From NCBI GenBank assembly GCA_043770215.1, contig JAYVIQ010000059.1, positions 1 to 10,256 on the forward strand: a stretch of DNA of 10,256 nucleotides, written 5' to 3'. Source of the DNA: JAYVIQ01 sp043770215. Its GTDB lineage: Bacteria; Bacteroidota; Bacteroidia; Cytophagales; JAAEPT01. The notes beneath the pieces are model-generated. The model did no database searches. It had not been told where the DNA came from and worked only from the letters and a program-made list of their open reading frames with translations. Numbering within the stretch: the first letter of the stretch is position 1; every line of letters begins with the position of its first letter. This document shows, in pieces, positions 1 through 7,102 of this stretch. A program made the translations under genes and the position numbers.

Positions 1-381
1 GATACCCGCCTGTAGCCGAAGTTTAGGGAAATAAACAACTTCTTTATCAGGGTAGGCTCCATAACCAAGATTAAATTGTATGTTTTTTATTCTAGGTAAA
101 GAATCATGGGTTTCTTTAATGTATTTGGTGTTATTTTTAATTCCTTTTACTAATACCTCGCTAAAAAAAGGAACGCCTACATTATACAAACAACCACAGG
201 CATCTATCAAAAGAGATAAATCAGAAGAAGAAACACCACTTGATGAACCAGAAGAGCTACTACTAGATGAGCCGCTGTTGCTTGTCTTCTTGTCTGCTCC
301 TATTCTAATTTCGTCATTTATTTGTGCTGTGATAAAGCTTAAATAGAGCAAAAATAAACAGCAAATTAATTTTCTTTTCAT
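1..381 (-). CDS. Secreted Ser-rich hypothetical protein (C-terminus outside window)
   Basis: An open frame of 127 codons starts at ATG 381-379 on the minus strand and runs off the left edge without a stop. Residues 2-19 form a classic signal peptide: basic KRK, then a hydrophobic core, ending in a TAQ cleavage site as is usual in Bacteroidota. The two cysteines at 7-8 lie in the core and do not make a convincing lipobox. The mature part begins with a short acidic/basic stretch, then a low-complexity Ser/Gly linker at about residues 36-52. A folded region follows with Cys62 and Cys64 (CGC) and alternating aromatic/charged residues toward the edge (LGYGAYPDKEVVYFPKLRL), suggestive of beta strands of an envelope protein. 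The start overlaps the stop of the MATE gene by one base (TGATG), so translation is probably coupled. I do not recognise the family; an outer-membrane or periplasmic location is inferred. Confidence 0.8.
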   Translation of the reverse strand, partial: MKRKLICCLFLLYLSFITAQINDEIRIGADKKTSNSGSSSSSSSGSSSGVSSSDLSLLIDACGCLYNVGVPFFSEVLVKGIKNNTKYIKETHDSLPRIKNIQFNLGYGAYPDKEVVYFPKLRLQAGI

Positions 382-1739
382 CAGATTACAGTTTTAAAAA
401 CGCTTTTGTTTAATTTTTTAAACATATACTTCATTCTAAAGTACAAAACTAATGCCAAAACAGTTAAGCCTAAAATGAAGCCCATCCACATTCCATAAAC
501 ACCATAATTAAAAACAAAAGCCAAAAAATAACCGCCTGCTAAAGTAAAAGTAACGTGTACTAAGCCTGACATCCACATAGGTATTTTTACATCTTGCACC
601 CCTCTCAGCAAACCTTGCAATGCACTTTGGATACCGTCTGGAATTTGAAATAGAGCCGCATATAGTATCAGTGAACTGGCTATGGTGTACATTTCTAAAT
701 CTTTTATTTTGTTTATGTATAAGTCAGGCATATAAGGGCTCAGGAATAAAAAACACAATGCAGCACAAATCTCATACATTATTGCCAAAAACAACACGTT
801 TTTTACAAGAATCTGTAACATTGCACCATTTTTTTCGCCAAGATAATTGCCAGCCATAACGGTAGCGGCAGACCCTACGCCAGTAACTAACAAATATGTA
901 AGGCCAGCATATTGCAAAGCTATGGTGTGTGCTCCTAATTCAGCATTACCAATCCAACCAATAAATAAACCTGCTAAAGTAAACACGGTTACTTCTATGA
1001 ACATCTGAAAACCAATAGGTAAACCTATCCTGAGTATTTCTAAACATTTTCTATAGTAGACTTTGAACTCCTTTACTGAGATTTTTTCTTTGTATTTTTT
1101 TGATATAATAATAAACAAAACTAAGAAAAAAATGGAGAAAAATTTAGATGCTAAAGTAGCTACACCTGCTCCTGTTATACCCAGTGCCTTAAAACCAAAG
1201 TTCCCGAAGATTAGCCAATAATTGAGCAAAACATTTACTGCATTGCCCAACAAACTTCTTATAGTAGCAGCTACTGTAAGCCCAAAACCTTCATAAAATT
1301 GTTTTAATGTAAGAAAAAAACCAATTGGAACCATAGATATGGCCATTAGATAAATATATGGTTTACTTAAAGATCTGACTAAGGGATCTGGATGTAAATA
1401 TTCTAGGAAAAATGTTGAGCTATAAATTAATCCCCCAATCAAAATAGAAACCATGAAATGTGTAACAAACGAAGAGCCTAGTATGTTGGGTTTATTTCCT
1501 TGACCATCTTCTTTTGCAATAATGCTAGTTATACCAATACTTATACCTATTAACAATATAAATGGAATTATAAATACCTCAAAACCAAGGGTACATGCTA
1601 ACATATGTGTTGGGTTGTATTTTCCAAGCATGGCAGAGTCTGTCATATTTGCAATAATGTTACCAGCCTGACCTATGCTTACGGGTATAGCTAAATAAAA
1701 AAGCTGTTTTACTTGTTGTTTAGAACTGATAGTTATCAT
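381..1739 (-). CDS. MATE family multidrug/Na+ efflux transporter, NorM-like
   Basis: This 452-residue polytopic inner-membrane protein has about twelve hydrophobic segments in two homologous halves, as expected for MATE cation-coupled exporters (usual length 440-470). The first helix carries LAIPVSIGQAGN followed by the TDSAMLG signature, with Asp34 in the position of the conserved acidic residue of NorM. Glu249 (MFIEVTVFTLAG) sits where NorM has its TM7 glutamate. The second half has IPDGIQSALQGLLRGVQD, the typical TM10 signature, with Asp368. Substrate cannot be told from sequence; drugs or cationic metabolites against Na+ or H+ are the family norm. I chose ATG 1739 because the frame's only longer option is a TTG at 1790 that would add 17 residues and swallow a hairpin (1757-1777). 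An AGG lies about 10 bases upstream of this ATG. The gene is co-oriented with, and overlaps, the secreted-protein gene downstream. Confidence 0.93.
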   Translation of the reverse strand: MITISSKQQVKQLFYLAIPVSIGQAGNIIANMTDSAMLGKYNPTHMLACTLGFEVFIIPFILLIGISIGITSIIAKEDGQGNKPNILGSSFVTHFMVSILIGGLIYSSTFFLEYLHPDPLVRSLSKPYIYLMAISMVPIGFFLTLKQFYEGFGLTVAATIRSLLGNAVNVLLNYWLIFGNFGFKALGITGAGVATLASKFFSIFFLVLFIIISKKYKEKISVKEFKVYYRKCLEILRIGLPIGFQMFIEVTVFTLAGLFIGWIGNAELGAHTIALQYAGLTYLLVTGVGSAATVMAGNYLGEKNGAMLQILVKNVLFLAIMYEICAALCFLFLSPYMPDLYINKIKDLEMYTIASSLILYAALFQIPDGIQSALQGLLRGVQDVKIPMWMSGLVHVTFTLAGGYFLAFVFNYGVYGMWMGFILGLTVLALVLYFRMKYMFKKLNKSVFKTVI

Positions 1740-1756
1740 AAATCTGCCTGCAAGAT

Positions 1757-1777
1757 AGACATTTTTTAGTAATGTCT
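1757..1777. promoter_or_regulatory. Inverted repeat/hairpin in the MATE leader
   Basis: Perfect 7-bp arms AGACATT (1757-1763) and AATGTCT (1771-1777) are separated by 7 bases. The site ends 17 bases upstream of the MATE ATG on the minus strand. It could be a small hairpin in the mRNA leader or an operator for a dimeric repressor, an arrangement often seen for efflux-pump genes. No regulator gene is adjacent, so the role is inferred from position and symmetry only. Confidence 0.35.
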
Positions 1778-1909
1778 TTTTGCCAACCAATGAGTTATTA
1801 AAAAAATAGAAGCGGGTAGAATTTTTAAAATTAAAGCGTATTCAATTGTATTAAATAATAAATGTGAATATTCCTAATTGTACCAGTATAGGAATTGATT
1901 ATTGATTTA

Positions 1910-1993
1910 GGGCGAAACCCTATCGGGTCATGCTCTATGTCTCGCTTTTTTTTCTGAAAATGCAAAAAAGAGCTCAGCTTCGATCCTTCTCGC
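1910..1993. repeat. Candidate dispersed intergenic repeat, compositionally distinct
   Basis: This 84-base segment contrasts with its AT-rich flanks. It has GC-rich blocks with small inverted repeats: GGG-cgaaa-CCC at 1910-1920 and ACCC-tatc-GGGT at 1917-1928. An imperfect 10-bp stem of T8 against A6 closed by GC/GC (1944-1953 with 1964-1973, one mismatch) follows, then a GAGCTC palindrome at 1970-1975. The sequence TCTCGC followed or preceded by homopolymer runs occurs at both 1940-1945 and 1988-1993. Its minus-strand translation (KLSSFLHFQKK, HDPIGFRP) is of the kind that arises from repeated non-coding segments rather than from a protein. Only one copy is in the window, so the repeat call rests on character, not on seen copies. 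Confidence 0.35.
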
Positions 1994-2021
1994 AAAAAAA
2001 AAATAATTGATACTGGTATCA
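1994..2021 (-). terminator. Possible intrinsic terminator of the dehydrogenase transcript
   Basis: In minus-strand sense, TGATA-CCAG-TATCA (2021 to 2008) forms a short hairpin, then four bases and a run of ten T (2003 to 1994). It lies about 65 bases after the dehydrogenase stop. The stem is AT-rich and weak, so the T10 run is the stronger part of the argument. Confidence 0.35.
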
Positions 2022-2049
2022 TTGCGGATATTCACATAATAAATCTATC

Positions 2050-2061
2050 AGATCTAGATCT
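2050..2061. repeat. 12-bp perfect palindrome AGATCTAGATCT
   Basis: AGATCTAGATCT reads the same on both strands and is itself a doubled AGATCT. It lies 25 bases downstream of the dehydrogenase stop codon. It has no loop and so is more plausible as a protein-binding site or chance sequence than as a terminator. No function can be assigned. Confidence 0.4.
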
Positions 2062-2085
2062 TCAATTTTTATTAGAATAACCTAC

Positions 2086-3414
2086 TTAAACAATCTCTGT
2101 TGTTTCTGTCATAAAAACAACTCCATATTTTTTTAATTCTTCTAAAATTGGTGTGTATAGTTCTGGCAGTGTTGGGATAAGTATACCCTTGGTTTTTATT
2201 TTTTTTTGTAAGAGTAACTTTGTGGCAATACCTACTGGTATACCTACAGTTTTTGCCATTGCTGTATTTTTAGAATTTTCACCTATAAGTTTGCAATATG
2301 AAATTGTAGAGTATTTTTTATTTTTAGTTTCAAATTCTATTCTATGTACCATAAGTACCATGTCTTTGTCTTCTGGTTTTAATTTCCACTTAAGTTCAAG
2401 AATTTGCTGTAGAATTTGTGCAGGCGAGGCATTGTCTAGTGTAATTTTAGTTTCACTAAATAGACCAAGCCAATTTAGTTTTTCAAATACATTGCTTTTA
2501 TTTTTTGTGTTTAACAAGTTGTCTATTTTTTCTTCTACTGTAAGAGTAGAATAAGGCAAAAATGAATCTAAAAAATTTCTATACGTCATTCCTTTGCAGT
2601 TTCTAATTGCAAAACTATCATTTGTGAGCCCTAAAGTGATTAAAAAATCCCAGGCCTCGCAAAATCCTATGTTCCTAAGGGTGCCTCTAAATACAGAAGG
2701 GCAATTTGATAGTTTATATGCATCTAAATAGTGCAATGAATTTCTATTTGCATATGCCTCATAGGTTCCTATATGAGGTATACAAACTTCTTCGGTTCTT
2801 TTAAAAACAGATGAATAGGGGATGTATTTTAATGCATTATTAAACTTAAATTTTACAACGCCTTGCCCAGCAAGGACTACATTCCTAGGATTCCAAGAAA
2901 ATTTGTATCCCCAAGGATTGTCATCAGACTCAGGAGCAATAAGTCCGCCAGTGTAGGAGGCAAAAGAACTTATTTCCCCTCCTTGAGATTTTATTTTGTC
3001 TATCAATGTCATAGCAGACATATGATCTATGCCTGGATCTAGCCCACATTCCATGATAAATTGGATGCCTTTCTTTTTGGCTTCTAGGTGTAGGCTTTCT
3101 ATCTGTGGATTTAAATAAGAAGCGGTAATAAGATGGGTAGATGATTCTAAACAACTTTGAGCTACTTTGCCATGCAAGTGAGCCGGGAGCATAGAAATAA
3201 CTAGATCTACATCATGAGTTTCTAAGGGTTTGTCTGCAGTAATGTCAAATTGGAAATAAGTAGAATTAGGAACTAAGTCAGCTACTTTTTTTGCGTTTGA
3301 CATTAGTAAATCTCCCACCCTAAGGCTAAGGTTTAATTCTAAAGCATGATTTTTTAGGTATAATGCCAAAGAAAAAACAGATCTTCCGGCGCCCAATAAT
3401 AATATTTTTGACAT
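2086..3414 (-). CDS. Saccharopine dehydrogenase family protein (LYS9-like, C-terminal domain type)
   Basis: This 442-residue cytosolic NAD(P)-dependent oxidoreductase starts with a Rossmann fold, GAGRSVFSLALYL at residues 8-20. The acidic residue after the second strand is replaced by VGD at 33-35. The family's central region is well kept: ISMLPAHLHG (73-82), ITASYLNP (96-103), MECGLDPGIDHMSAM (121-135), then SYTGGLIAPESDDNPWGYKFSW (153-174). These match saccharopine reductase/dehydrogenase, which interconverts saccharopine with 2-aminoadipate semialdehyde plus glutamate in lysine metabolism. Length is normal for the bacterial stand-alone form. In Bacteroidota a lysine-degrading role (LKR/SDH route) is likely, but the partner lysine-ketoglutarate reductase is not in view, so direction and exact substrate are inferred. 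The related carboxynorspermidine dehydrogenases are less likely given the ESDDNPWGYKFSW block. The ATG lies 11 bases after the sensor gene's stop, so the two are probably co-transcribed. Confidence 0.9.
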   Translation of the reverse strand: MSKILLLGAGRSVFSLALYLKNHALELNLSLRVGDLLMSNAKKVADLVPNSTYFQFDITADKPLETHDVDLVISMLPAHLHGKVAQSCLESSTHLITASYLNPQIESLHLEAKKKGIQFIMECGLDPGIDHMSAMTLIDKIKSQGGEISSFASYTGGLIAPESDDNPWGYKFSWNPRNVVLAGQGVVKFKFNNALKYIPYSSVFKRTEEVCIPHIGTYEAYANRNSLHYLDAYKLSNCPSVFRGTLRNIGFCEAWDFLITLGLTNDSFAIRNCKGMTYRNFLDSFLPYSTLTVEEKIDNLLNTKNKSNVFEKLNWLGLFSETKITLDNASPAQILQQILELKWKLKPEDKDMVLMVHRIEFETKNKKYSTISYCKLIGENSKNTAMAKTVGIPVGIATKLLLQKKIKTKGILIPTLPELYTPILEELKKYGVVFMTETTEIV

Positions 3415-3425
3415 GCTTACCTAGA

Positions 3426-5114
3426 CTACTCTGAATCTATTTCTTTTTTAAACTTTAAAATTAAATTTTGAAGCACCTCGTTTTCATCTTTTAAATGTGA
3501 ATTTTTAGAAAAAAGTTCTGAATTTTTCTTTTTAAGAATTTCTATTTCTTGAGTTAGGTTGTTTTGATTTTTTTGAATTTCTTCTTGTTGCAGTCTTACT
3601 TCTCGTTCATGTATTTCTAATTGTTTAGAACTGTATTGAGCTTGTTTTAAGAGTTTCTTTGTGCGCTCATTTACTTTTGCACTAGATATTGTAGTGGCTG
3701 TAGACTCAGCTAAATGTTCTACAAACTCAATCTCATATTTTTCAAACAATTTAAAGGAAGCAATCTCTAAGACTCCAAACACAGTTTCATTTGCCACCAT
3801 GGGCACAATCAAAATTGCTTTTGGCAATGCTTTACCAAGACCAGAAGTAATTTTTATATAATTATCTGGCACGTCTGTGATATAAATAGTGTCTCTTTCT
3901 TGCCAGCATTGCCCTATTAATCCGTCTCCAGAATAAATTCTTTGGTCTATAAATTTTTGTCTATCCCATGCAAAGCATCCTTTAATTTCTAAAAAAGGTA
4001 TACTTGCGTCATTGTCATTAATTACAAAAATAGCTCCTTGGTTTGCGCCTAAGTAATTCACCAATTCATTCACTAGACTTTCACTCAATTTTGTTACATT
4101 ATCACTTCCCACCCTGAGTAGTTCACTAAATTTAGCCAATCCGCCAGTAGTCCAGTTTCTTTTAAAATCATCTTCAGAAACCTTTTTTAAATTATTTTTC
4201 ATAAGTAGAAGATTGTTTCCTAGGTCATCATGGCTAGAAAGTGGTTTGAAATTAACTTCAAAATCTCCATTTCCTATGGACTTAGAAAAAGAAACAATAC
4301 TTTTCAGACCATTAATTAAGTTGACTAAAGCAGCGTTTATCTGACCAATTTCGTCTTTTCGTTTTTCTAATTTTACAGTTGGTAATTGACCTTGACCCAT
4401 AGTTTGGAGCAAAGTTTTTAGTCTATTTATGGGATCTACAATAGAGTTAATAATAAGAAATGCAATTATAAATCCTAAGATAAACAAAATTATGCCTAAC
4501 CATAGCACATAATTTTTTAGTTTTAAGCAAGTATTTTCTATTTCTGAACGTAAACTATTTGCTTTTTCTTCTTGCTTTGAAACAAGAATATCTATGTCTC
4601 TAGAGACTGCATTTATCTGGTCTAAACGCTCTCCACTAGTGTAAGAAAGTGACAATAATTGGAGCTCTTTAACTGCCCCAGTATCAAGATAAACACTTCT
4701 TTCATCATATTTAATCATTATGTTGTGTTGCAGTCTTAAAATAGAATCTACGTCTACAATTAGTTTATTTGTTAAATTTATATTGTCCTTATCCCAATAT
4801 TGCCCCAATTGCTTTAAAGATTTAATAAGTATAGGGAAGTCTTCGCTGTGTAGTTTGCTCAATTGATTTTTTTGAGGGGTATCATCAGAAGCATTTGAAA
4901 TCCATACAGCAATTAGTTTTTCTGATTGATTGATGAGGTTTTTTAAGTCTTTTAAGTATACTATAGAAGGGTTAGATACATCATTTGTGTAAGCATTAAG
5001 TTTTGATGTTTTTAACAAAGTAAAGTATATAATAACAACGCTTACTAATATAGAGCCAAGTAAAATGCCAAATCCTACCCATAATTTGCTACCTATGTTT
5101 AACTTAGATTTCAT
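3426..5114 (-). CDS. Membrane sensor: helical periplasmic domain, HAMP, GAF, coiled coil; no output domain
   Basis: The 562 residues read in order: TM1 (about 11-34); a mostly helical extracytoplasmic domain (35-200) resembling the four-helix bundle of chemoreceptors; TM2 (202-224); a HAMP domain (224-275) with DPI at 227-229 and DEIG at 254-257; a second HAMP-like unit (about 277-315) with GNGDFEVNFKPLSSHDDLGNNL; RNWTTGGLAKFSELLR (319-334); a GAF domain (340-478); and a long coiled coil (482-558) to the end. GAF landmarks are QGAIF (359), CFAWDR (380-385), GDGLIGQC (396-403), PDNYIKITSGLG (416-427), IVPM and VLEIASF. No kinase, GGDEF, phosphatase or methylation region is present. It probably senses an external signal and passes it by conformational change to a partner. 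The gene leads a minus-strand pair with the LYS9-like enzyme and is divergent from three related sensors. The ligand of the GAF domain is unknown. Confidence 0.9.
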   Translation of the reverse strand: MKSKLNIGSKLWVGFGILLGSILVSVVIIYFTLLKTSKLNAYTNDVSNPSIVYLKDLKNLINQSEKLIAVWISNASDDTPQKNQLSKLHSEDFPILIKSLKQLGQYWDKDNINLTNKLIVDVDSILRLQHNIMIKYDERSVYLDTGAVKELQLLSLSYTSGERLDQINAVSRDIDILVSKQEEKANSLRSEIENTCLKLKNYVLWLGIILFILGFIIAFLIINSIVDPINRLKTLLQTMGQGQLPTVKLEKRKDEIGQINAALVNLINGLKSIVSFSKSIGNGDFEVNFKPLSSHDDLGNNLLLMKNNLKKVSEDDFKRNWTTGGLAKFSELLRVGSDNVTKLSESLVNELVNYLGANQGAIFVINDNDASIPFLEIKGCFAWDRQKFIDQRIYSGDGLIGQCWQERDTIYITDVPDNYIKITSGLGKALPKAILIVPMVANETVFGVLEIASFKLFEKYEIEFVEHLAESTATTISSAKVNERTKKLLKQAQYSSKQLEIHEREVRLQQEEIQKNQNNLTQEIEILKKKNSELFSKNSHLKDENEVLQNLILKFKKEIDSE

Positions 5115-5278
5115 GTATTTTATTGTGTCATTTATTTATTTATTTACACACTAACCAATATACAAGAAATATTACAAAACTTAAAGCTAATTGTAATTCG
5201 GGAGGTGTATTTTATAAAAATTCTACTTATTATGCTTTTTATTTGGATTCAATGATACATAATGTTAATTTTCAATAA
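5115..5278. promoter_or_regulatory. Divergent intergenic region between two sensor operons
   Basis: These 164 bases separate the starts of the two oppositely oriented GAF sensor genes and must hold at least one promoter for each unless one is transcribed from elsewhere. Boxes are only approximate. On the plus strand, TTTATTTG (5238-5245) is one base off the Bacteroidota TAnnTTTG element. On the minus strand, TAAG next to TTTTG (about 5175-5183) and TATATTGG (about 5155-5162) are near-matches. None has a clear TTTG-type -33 box at the right spacing. Also present are four TTTA units (5131-5146) in the minus-strand leader and an isolated CGGGAGG (5199-5205) unusual for the local composition. Confidence 0.45.
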
Positions 5279-7096
5279 ATGGAACAACATAAAATACATA
5301 CTGCTAAATATTATACTCGGTTCATTAGAGTATATTTTCTGGCTTTTGTATTTGTGTTGGTTCTAATTTTATCTTTTTTGACTTCTAGTATTTTTATCAG
5401 GGCCAAACATCAAGAAAAGCTCAGTCAAGTTAAAAAGGTAAGGAATACGCTAAACTATTTAGACAAAAGTGTAAAATCTCAGCTATATGATGGGCGCTTG
5501 AATTTAAAAAATGTGTTTGTAGAATTTAGTCAGCTAAATAAAGAAAGCATAAAATATATAGATTTGAATGATGCTAAACTTTTAGATTCCATTTCTAAGC
5601 TAGATAAATTAGCTAAATATTTTAATGTAGACCCTGAAGTAATACTTTGCTTAGAAATAATAAATGATTTGGAAAAAATAGATCAGTTACTTTTAAATTC
5701 TGAAGAAAGTAGTTTTTATAAAAAAGACAGAAGGGAATTTTCAACTGATGGAATTGAATTTAATAAAAAATGGGATAATTTGGTTTTTTTATTAAACAAA
5801 ACGTACATAAAAACCCAGCAAGCTTGTGATGCAAAGATGGAGCACATAAAAAGAATAATTTTTATCCTGTCTGTTTTGTGCATACTTGTTTTAATTGTAT
5901 TTATCATTGTGCTTATTTATGTTTTTTATTATAAGATTATTATAGGATTACAACATCTAAAGGCGGTTTCTTTTCAGTTTTTCGAACAAAAATCCACAAT
6001 AGACATAAAGAAAATAAAACTTACAGGTGAGTTAGAAGCAATTCAAACTAATCTATTTAATGTGTTTCAGCAATTCAAACAAACTGAAGAGGTATTGGGT
6101 TTGTTTTATTCTAAAGACAAAGTAACAGACTATGATTTAAGTGGCTTTGAGAAAAATATTTTCTTTGATTCAGTAAACAAATTGAAAAATCAATTACGTG
6201 ATTTAGAGAGCAATGAAAATTATAGGAATTGGAACTTAAATGGCATTACTCTATTAACTGAAGTAGTAAATAAGCACAATAATGACCCTAAAAAATTATT
6301 TGAACAGTTTCTCATAACCACAGTAAAATATATAAATGCTGTTCAGGGCGGTATTTTTGTAAAAGAAACAGAAGACCTTATGACATTAGAAGCTTCTTAT
6401 GCTTATGATCGTTTAAAGAAAAAAAATAGAGTTTTAAGCAAAGGAGAAACTATTTTAGGAGAAGTTTGGGAAGAGGAAAAGGTACAATATATAGAAAATA
6501 TACCGTCGGATCATTTCTTTGTTAAATCTGCTTTGGGAGAGTCTAGGCCAGTTTCTATGATTATTGTGCCTTTGATAGAAAGAGGGGAATGTTTTGGTGT
6601 AATAGAATTATCTGTTTTTTCTACTATGAGTACACAAACACAGGACTTTGTCATAAAAGCTTGTGAAATACTTTCTGCTGCAACCTCTACTGTTAAAAGT
6701 ACTCAAAAAACTAAGCAGCTCCTAAGAGATACTCAATTTCTGGCAATGAAACTCAAAGAAGAAGAAAGCAAAAACGTACAAAAAATTCAGGAATTGAAAT
6801 CTCAAATTGAAAAAGAACATCATAAGCTGTTTTTAAAAGATGTAGAGTTAAAAACCAAAAAAATGCTTTATGATCAACTTCTAAAAAAAGAAGGTAAATT
6901 AATTAATCAAATAGAGCTAAATGAAATAAATTTTAAAGAAAGATTAGAAAAATCTCTCACAAACAATGAAAGTATCATCAAACTGGAGAATCTAAATAAC
7001 ACCTTAAAAAAAGAAATAGAAGAATTAAAAGAAACGGTGCATATTAGAAATGTCAAAATAGAAAGGATGAAGAGAAAAATGAATTCAGAAAATTAA
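5279..7096 (+). CDS. Membrane sensor with divergent GAF domain and long C-terminal coiled coil
   Basis: The 605-residue protein has TM1 (about 17-40), a 150-residue largely helical extracytoplasmic domain rich in Lys, Leu and Asp, and TM2 (192-217). The 218-310 linker shows only traces of HAMP character. It is followed by RNWNLNGITLLTEVV (316-330), a GAF domain (335-472), and an extended Lys/Glu-rich coiled coil (476-600). GAF landmarks are QGGIF (356), YAYDR (374-378), IVPL and FGVIELSVF, but GETILGEVW (389-397) stands in place of GEGLIGQC and SALG in place of SGLG, so its pocket or loop has diverged. No enzymatic output domain is present. An in-frame TAA immediately before ATG 5279 fixes the start; there is no Shine-Dalgarno site. 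It is the first gene of a tight three-gene plus-strand run, with the next start only 6 bases after its stop. Confidence 0.88.
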   Translation: MEQHKIHTAKYYTRFIRVYFLAFVFVLVLILSFLTSSIFIRAKHQEKLSQVKKVRNTLNYLDKSVKSQLYDGRLNLKNVFVEFSQLNKESIKYIDLNDAKLLDSISKLDKLAKYFNVDPEVILCLEIINDLEKIDQLLLNSEESSFYKKDRREFSTDGIEFNKKWDNLVFLLNKTYIKTQQACDAKMEHIKRIIFILSVLCILVLIVFIIVLIYVFYYKIIIGLQHLKAVSFQFFEQKSTIDIKKIKLTGELEAIQTNLFNVFQQFKQTEEVLGLFYSKDKVTDYDLSGFEKNIFFDSVNKLKNQLRDLESNENYRNWNLNGITLLTEVVNKHNNDPKKLFEQFLITTVKYINAVQGGIFVKETEDLMTLEASYAYDRLKKKNRVLSKGETILGEVWEEEKVQYIENIPSDHFFVKSALGESRPVSMIIVPLIERGECFGVIELSVFSTMSTQTQDFVIKACEILSAATSTVKSTQKTKQLLRDTQFLAMKLKEEESKNVQKIQELKSQIEKEHHKLFLKDVELKTKKMLYDQLLKKEGKLINQIELNEINFKERLEKSLTNNESIIKLENLNNTLKKEIEELKETVHIRNVKIERMKRKMNSEN

Positions 7097-7102
7097 GTCT
7101 AA

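Larger units (their letters stand above)
1740..2085. other. Non-coding interval between the dehydrogenase and MATE genes
   Basis: No credible gene lies in these roughly 350 bases. Reading in the minus (transcript) direction, it holds a 12-bp palindrome, a weak hairpin with a T10 run that may terminate the dehydrogenase transcript, a segment of distinct composition (1910-1993) that resembles a dispersed repeat, an AT-rich tract, and finally a 7-bp-stem hairpin just upstream of the MATE start. Each is listed separately. A promoter for the MATE gene is expected around 1790-1870, but I see no clear Bacteroidota TAnnTTTG box. Confidence 0.7.

Noticed and set aside
80..346. 88-codon plus-strand frame
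   Set aside because: It is antisense to the secreted Ser-rich gene; its acidic Leu/Glu run is just the complement of the Ser codons.
1740..1790. Longer MATE start at TTG 1790
   Set aside because: The rare start codon would add 17 residues before the normal MATE N-terminus and would include the inverted repeat; ATG 1739 fits the family better.
1831..2022. 63-codon minus-strand frame in the intergenic gap
   Set aside because: It starts inside the probable terminator hairpin, crosses poly-A/T runs and the candidate repeat, and its translation has no protein-like pattern.
2153..2554. 133-codon plus-strand frame
   Set aside because: It lies wholly antisense to the well-supported saccharopine dehydrogenase-like gene and shows no family features.
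5131..5146. Four TTTA tandem units
   Set aside because: It is short and low complexity in an AT-rich spacer; it may be a slippage site but there is no evidence of function.
5205..5255. GTG-started 17-codon hydrophobic frame after GGAGG in the divergent spacer
   Set aside because: The GGAGG abuts the GTG with no spacing, and Bacteroidota rarely use Shine-Dalgarno sites; it is probably chance.
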